DNA from: Saccoglossus kowalevskii
Lineage: Eukaryota > Hemichordata > Enteropneusta > Harrimaniidae
DNA: 11,091 nucleotides
Direction of reading: 5' to 3'
Assembly (NCBI RefSeq): GCF_000003605.2
Contig: NW_003135356.1
Span: forward strand, 136,450 to 147,540
In this document: piece by piece, positions 9,348 to 11,091 of the stretch
Layout of the letters: the number at the start of each line of letters is the position of its first letter
How positions within the stretch are numbered: position 1 is the first letter of the stretch
Translations under genes and position numbers: made by a program
The notes under the pieces: model-generated
The model's database searches: none
What the model saw: only the letters and a program-made list of their open reading frames with translations
Told to the model about the DNA's origin: nothing

Positions 9348-9528
9348 ACAGATGGCCTCTAGGTCTCGTTGAGCGCGAGACTCGTTTTCGTCCCCCAATA
9401 GTGTTCTATTCTCCTCGTCATCGCGTCCGCTGCAGAAGAGAGAGCACAGTGACGAAAGAGAATGCAACCCTATTTGGAGTGGGACAAGTATCGCGATTCT
9501 CGCGCGCTCAACGGGATCTCGGCGGACA
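9348..9528. repeat. Imperfect foldback (inverted repeat) of about 180 bp
   Basis: The left arm (about 9350-9428) and right arm (about 9444-9526) are reverse complements with small gaps. The best blocks are GTTGAGCGCG (9368-9377) against CGCGCTCAAC (9503-9512), and CCAATAG, ATTCTC and TCGTCA on the left against their complements on the right. The right arm carries a few extra bases in three places. The centre lies near CTGCAG (9430-9435). The DNA is clearly more GC- and CpG-rich than its flanks. Open frames crossing it on both strands share the hexapeptide RAQRDL, which is simply the symmetry of the repeat. A foldback MITE or an inverted duplication are both possible. If transcribed, it would form a long imperfect hairpin. 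No target-site duplication was identified. Confidence 0.65.
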
Positions 9529-10015
9529 TTTACACCCATTACCTCCGCCGTCGACGCTTGACGTTCATAATCTAACTTCCCTGTATCGTTTATCCCTCTT
9601 TTTTCACAAATGTCGCCCTTATAAAGTATCCCAATATTTTATATTCGGGTTGCCATTGGTTTATAAGACAAAGAAGTGCATCGGTGATTGTGGCGAGCTT
9701 TATTTTTTCCACACCATGGGACACAATGTTTACCTTTCGCAAAGGGAACAAGTCTGGTAATTTCAAATTCTGCTTGTATTTCGCGCCTGGTGCGCTGGAA
9801 TCAAAGGCAATCCCAATGTGAAGAAAACCTAAATTCAATACTAGAATTTTCCGCCTGATTTTGTACATCGATTTGCCCTTTTCAATTACGTGTGACTGTC
9901 AGGTGCATATTTCTCGTGTGTTACGAACAAAACTTCTTATTATAACATTCCCGCCATAAAGATGTGAATCTTAGAGTCTTAATAGAATCAGCTATAAGGC
10001 GAACTCTCCATTTGT

Positions 10016-10031
10016 AAAAAAAAAAAAAAAA
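10016..10031 (+). repeat. A16 homopolymer
   Basis: Sixteen consecutive A residues follow CCATTTGT. This could be the tail of an old retroposed sequence inserted in the plus orientation. I found no upstream body resembling a SINE, LINE or processed gene and no flanking direct repeat, so a simple homopolymer is the default reading. Confidence 0.7.
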
Positions 10032-10063
10032 GTACTATAACTACAGGTGGAGATTACGAGACT

Positions 10064-10073
10064 GTCACGTGAC
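10064..10073. promoter_or_regulatory. Palindromic E-box GTCACGTGAC
   Basis: This is a perfect 10-bp palindrome matching the extended bHLH-zip site GTCACGTGAC, known as the preferred site of USF and of the MITF/TFEB (CLEAR-type) family. It is the best-matching of eleven CACGTG sites in the window. Binding is inferred from the motif only, and no adjacent gene is visible. Confidence 0.3.
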
Positions 10074-10394
10074 CTCCAAATTGAAAAACATTTGCAGGTG
10101 TTACGAGATGTGAGATGACATTTGAGATAAAGTATTTTGTTGAATCGAGAGCAGAACATGTTTTTATTAGTCAGGTATCGAGAGCCAATTTAGTTTCATT
10201 GTAACTTTAGAAGCTGGATTAGTAGTTTGATGTTTTTAATTTGACGAAGCTACGTGACACTGGGCCGACGCGTGCATGTAACATTCATCCAATATTCAGG
10301 AACCGATCTTTAGCAGAATCTTTGAAAAAGCGAGTTTAATTCCCGTTTGTTTGTTGGCGGAATTTATGGTATTTGCAGACGATGGAACGCAGAG

Positions 10395-10474
10395 TATGGC
10401 CGCCAAGAGCCGATTATGACCGACAAGCGCCGTATATGGCCGATTAATAAAGAATGTGGCCGAAAAGTGTGACA
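10395..10474 (+). repeat. Exact 20-bp period tandem array, four degenerate units
   Basis: Units begin at 10395, 10415, 10435 and 10455, each opening with TATGGCCG or a one-base variant (TATGACCG in unit 2, TGTGGCCG in unit 4). Units 1 and 2 also share CAAGxGCCG. Units 3 and 4 diverge in their second halves. The spacing stays at exactly 20 bases although the second halves have decayed, leaving an 8-bp core conserved in every unit. Either this is an old minisatellite that has lost no bases, or the core is a spaced protein-binding site. No known factor site matches TATGGCCG with confidence. Confidence 0.75.
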
Positions 10475-10639
10475 AGTAATTTATTGTTATGCTCAATCAA
10501 CCGAATGAAAGAAGCAGAAATTTACACGAAATCAAAAGTTATTTTATTATTTACAGTGCTTTCAGAAAAGCCGTCTACGTAATTTTATAACTATTTATAA
10601 CATATTTACCGAAAGTTTCATTCAAATCCAATTGCGACA

Positions 10640-10830
10640 ACTGGATTGGCTATCATAATTCGCGTGCTGTTCCACGATGTGCCACAGAGCCAATCAGCTG
10701 ATCGATACGCCAACGCACATGCGCATACTGCGTCGTCCCTTTTTGTAGCGTGTATTCCTCCGCGGTAACTTCTCTGCGATCGTTGTAATAAGTAAACGGC
10801 AGTTTTCAAATTTATAAATTTTTATAAATT
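10640..10830 (+). promoter_or_regulatory. Candidate proximal promoter
   Basis: Two facing CCAAT boxes (ATTGGCT at 10645-10651 and AGCCAAT at 10688-10694) are followed by a CAGCTG E-box (about 10697-10702). Next comes an NRF1-like site CGCACATGCGCA (10714-10725, one mismatch to the consensus YGCGCAYGCGCR). A tandem pair of TTTATAAATT (10811-10820 and 10821-10830) then contains two TATAAA cores. Order and spacing fit an animal promoter driving rightward transcription from roughly 10850. In support, an ATG with coding-like downstream sequence lies at 11058. Motifs are seen directly; the promoter role is inferred. The sites could also serve a leftward gene outside view. Confidence 0.35.
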
Positions 10831-11057
10831 CGAAATTTGTGAAACGGCTTTTGTGAAAGCATGGTATAACCCACAGGCAGCCGGCATCGGTGTCGCTGGG
10901 TGTATATGATAGAGGGAAAGTTGTGCAACCAAATTTGCCGAGTTTGCAGTTTTTCGCCGATAAAAAAAATAACTAAGGCAAAAACTCACGGTTTTTCATC
11001 ATTTTTGTAATAAAGACATTATTCTCTATCAATAATCCGGAAGAGCATCGCCAGGTG

Positions 11058-11091
11058 ATGGACGCGGGGCTCTTTGGCAACGACCACAAAC
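11058..11091 (+). CDS. Possible 5' end of a coding region, runs off the window
   Basis: An ATG at 11058 opens MDAGLFGNDHK and continues past the window edge. Its eleven codons favour G or C at the third position (GAC, GCG, GGG, CTC, GGC, AAC, CAC), unlike the preceding DNA. The same frame is open back to a stop at 10974-10976 with no earlier ATG, so 11058 would be the start if this is a first exon. The start context GCCAGGTGATGG has G at both -3 and +4, which is favourable. There are two alternatives. It may be an internal exon, with an acceptor after the pyrimidine-rich stretch near 10990-11030 or at CAG 11052-11054. Or the CAG/GTGATG at 11052 may be a splice donor ending a 5' untranslated exon. 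I do not recognise the protein. Eleven codons are too few for a firm call. Confidence 0.25.
   Translation, partial: MDAGLFGNDHK

Larger units (their letters stand above)
9529..10394. other. Non-coding stretch between foldback and 20-bp array
   Basis: An open frame of 144 codons begins at 9326 within the foldback and ends at 9760. It has no recognisable domain, and its first half is foldback sequence. The remainder is AT-rich without gene features, apart from an A16 run at 10016-10031 and the palindromic E-box at 10064-10073. I see no RNA gene here. Confidence 0.5.

Noticed and set aside
9326-9760. 144-codon plus-strand open frame as a gene
   Set aside because: Its first half is foldback sequence, and the antisense strand is also open there, with the same RAQRDL peptide produced by the symmetry. 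There are no domain features.
1-11091. Prokaryotic features: operons, CRISPR arrays, Rho-independent terminators
   Set aside because: There are no tightly packed open frames, no direct repeats with regular unique spacers and no hairpin-plus-T-run at a gene end. The T-runs are isolated homopolymers in AT-rich eukaryotic-type DNA.

Overview
This window looks like non-coding nuclear DNA from a eukaryote, most likely an invertebrate animal. It is AT-rich (about 37% GC by eye). Stop codons are frequent in all frames, no frame reads as a recognisable protein domain, and there are no closely packed genes, ribosome-binding sites or bacterial terminators. CpG is not strongly depleted, which argues against a heavily methylated vertebrate genome. 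The lineage cannot be fixed from the sequence alone. I found no complete gene, no tRNA or rRNA gene, no CRISPR array and no autonomous transposon with a readable transposase or reverse transcriptase.

Layout. Positions 1-700 are featureless AT-rich DNA. At 700-900 there is a promoter-like cluster: a palindromic E-box, an inverted CCAAT box and a GC-box. It is followed at once by one copy (908-1007) of a roughly 100-bp repeat whose diverged inverted partner lies at 2633-2719. The 1.6 kb between them has no recognisable content, so the pair could be eroded ends of a non-autonomous element or two independent insertions. From 2720 to 5730 the DNA is unremarkable apart from short duplications. At 5736-5793 and 5990-6030 there are compact inverted repeats; the second has two interleaved stems, as in an H-type pseudoknot. 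A CpG-rich tandem array with a 39-bp period lies at 7351-7464, and a 12-G homopolymer at 7769-7780. A foldback element of about 180 bp is centred near 9435. A four-copy array with an exact 20-bp period occupies 10395-10474.

The right end (10640-11091) is the best candidate for a gene start. It has facing CCAAT boxes, an NRF1-like site, a doubled TATA-like element and finally an ATG at 11058 followed by eleven codons of coding-like composition that run off the window. This is an inference, not a recognised gene.

Across the window the palindrome CACGTG (the bHLH E-box) occurs 11 times, against roughly 1.4 expected from base composition. I see no convincing new multi-gene system. The items most worth checking are the inverted repeat pair, the foldback, the E-box excess and the putative gene start.
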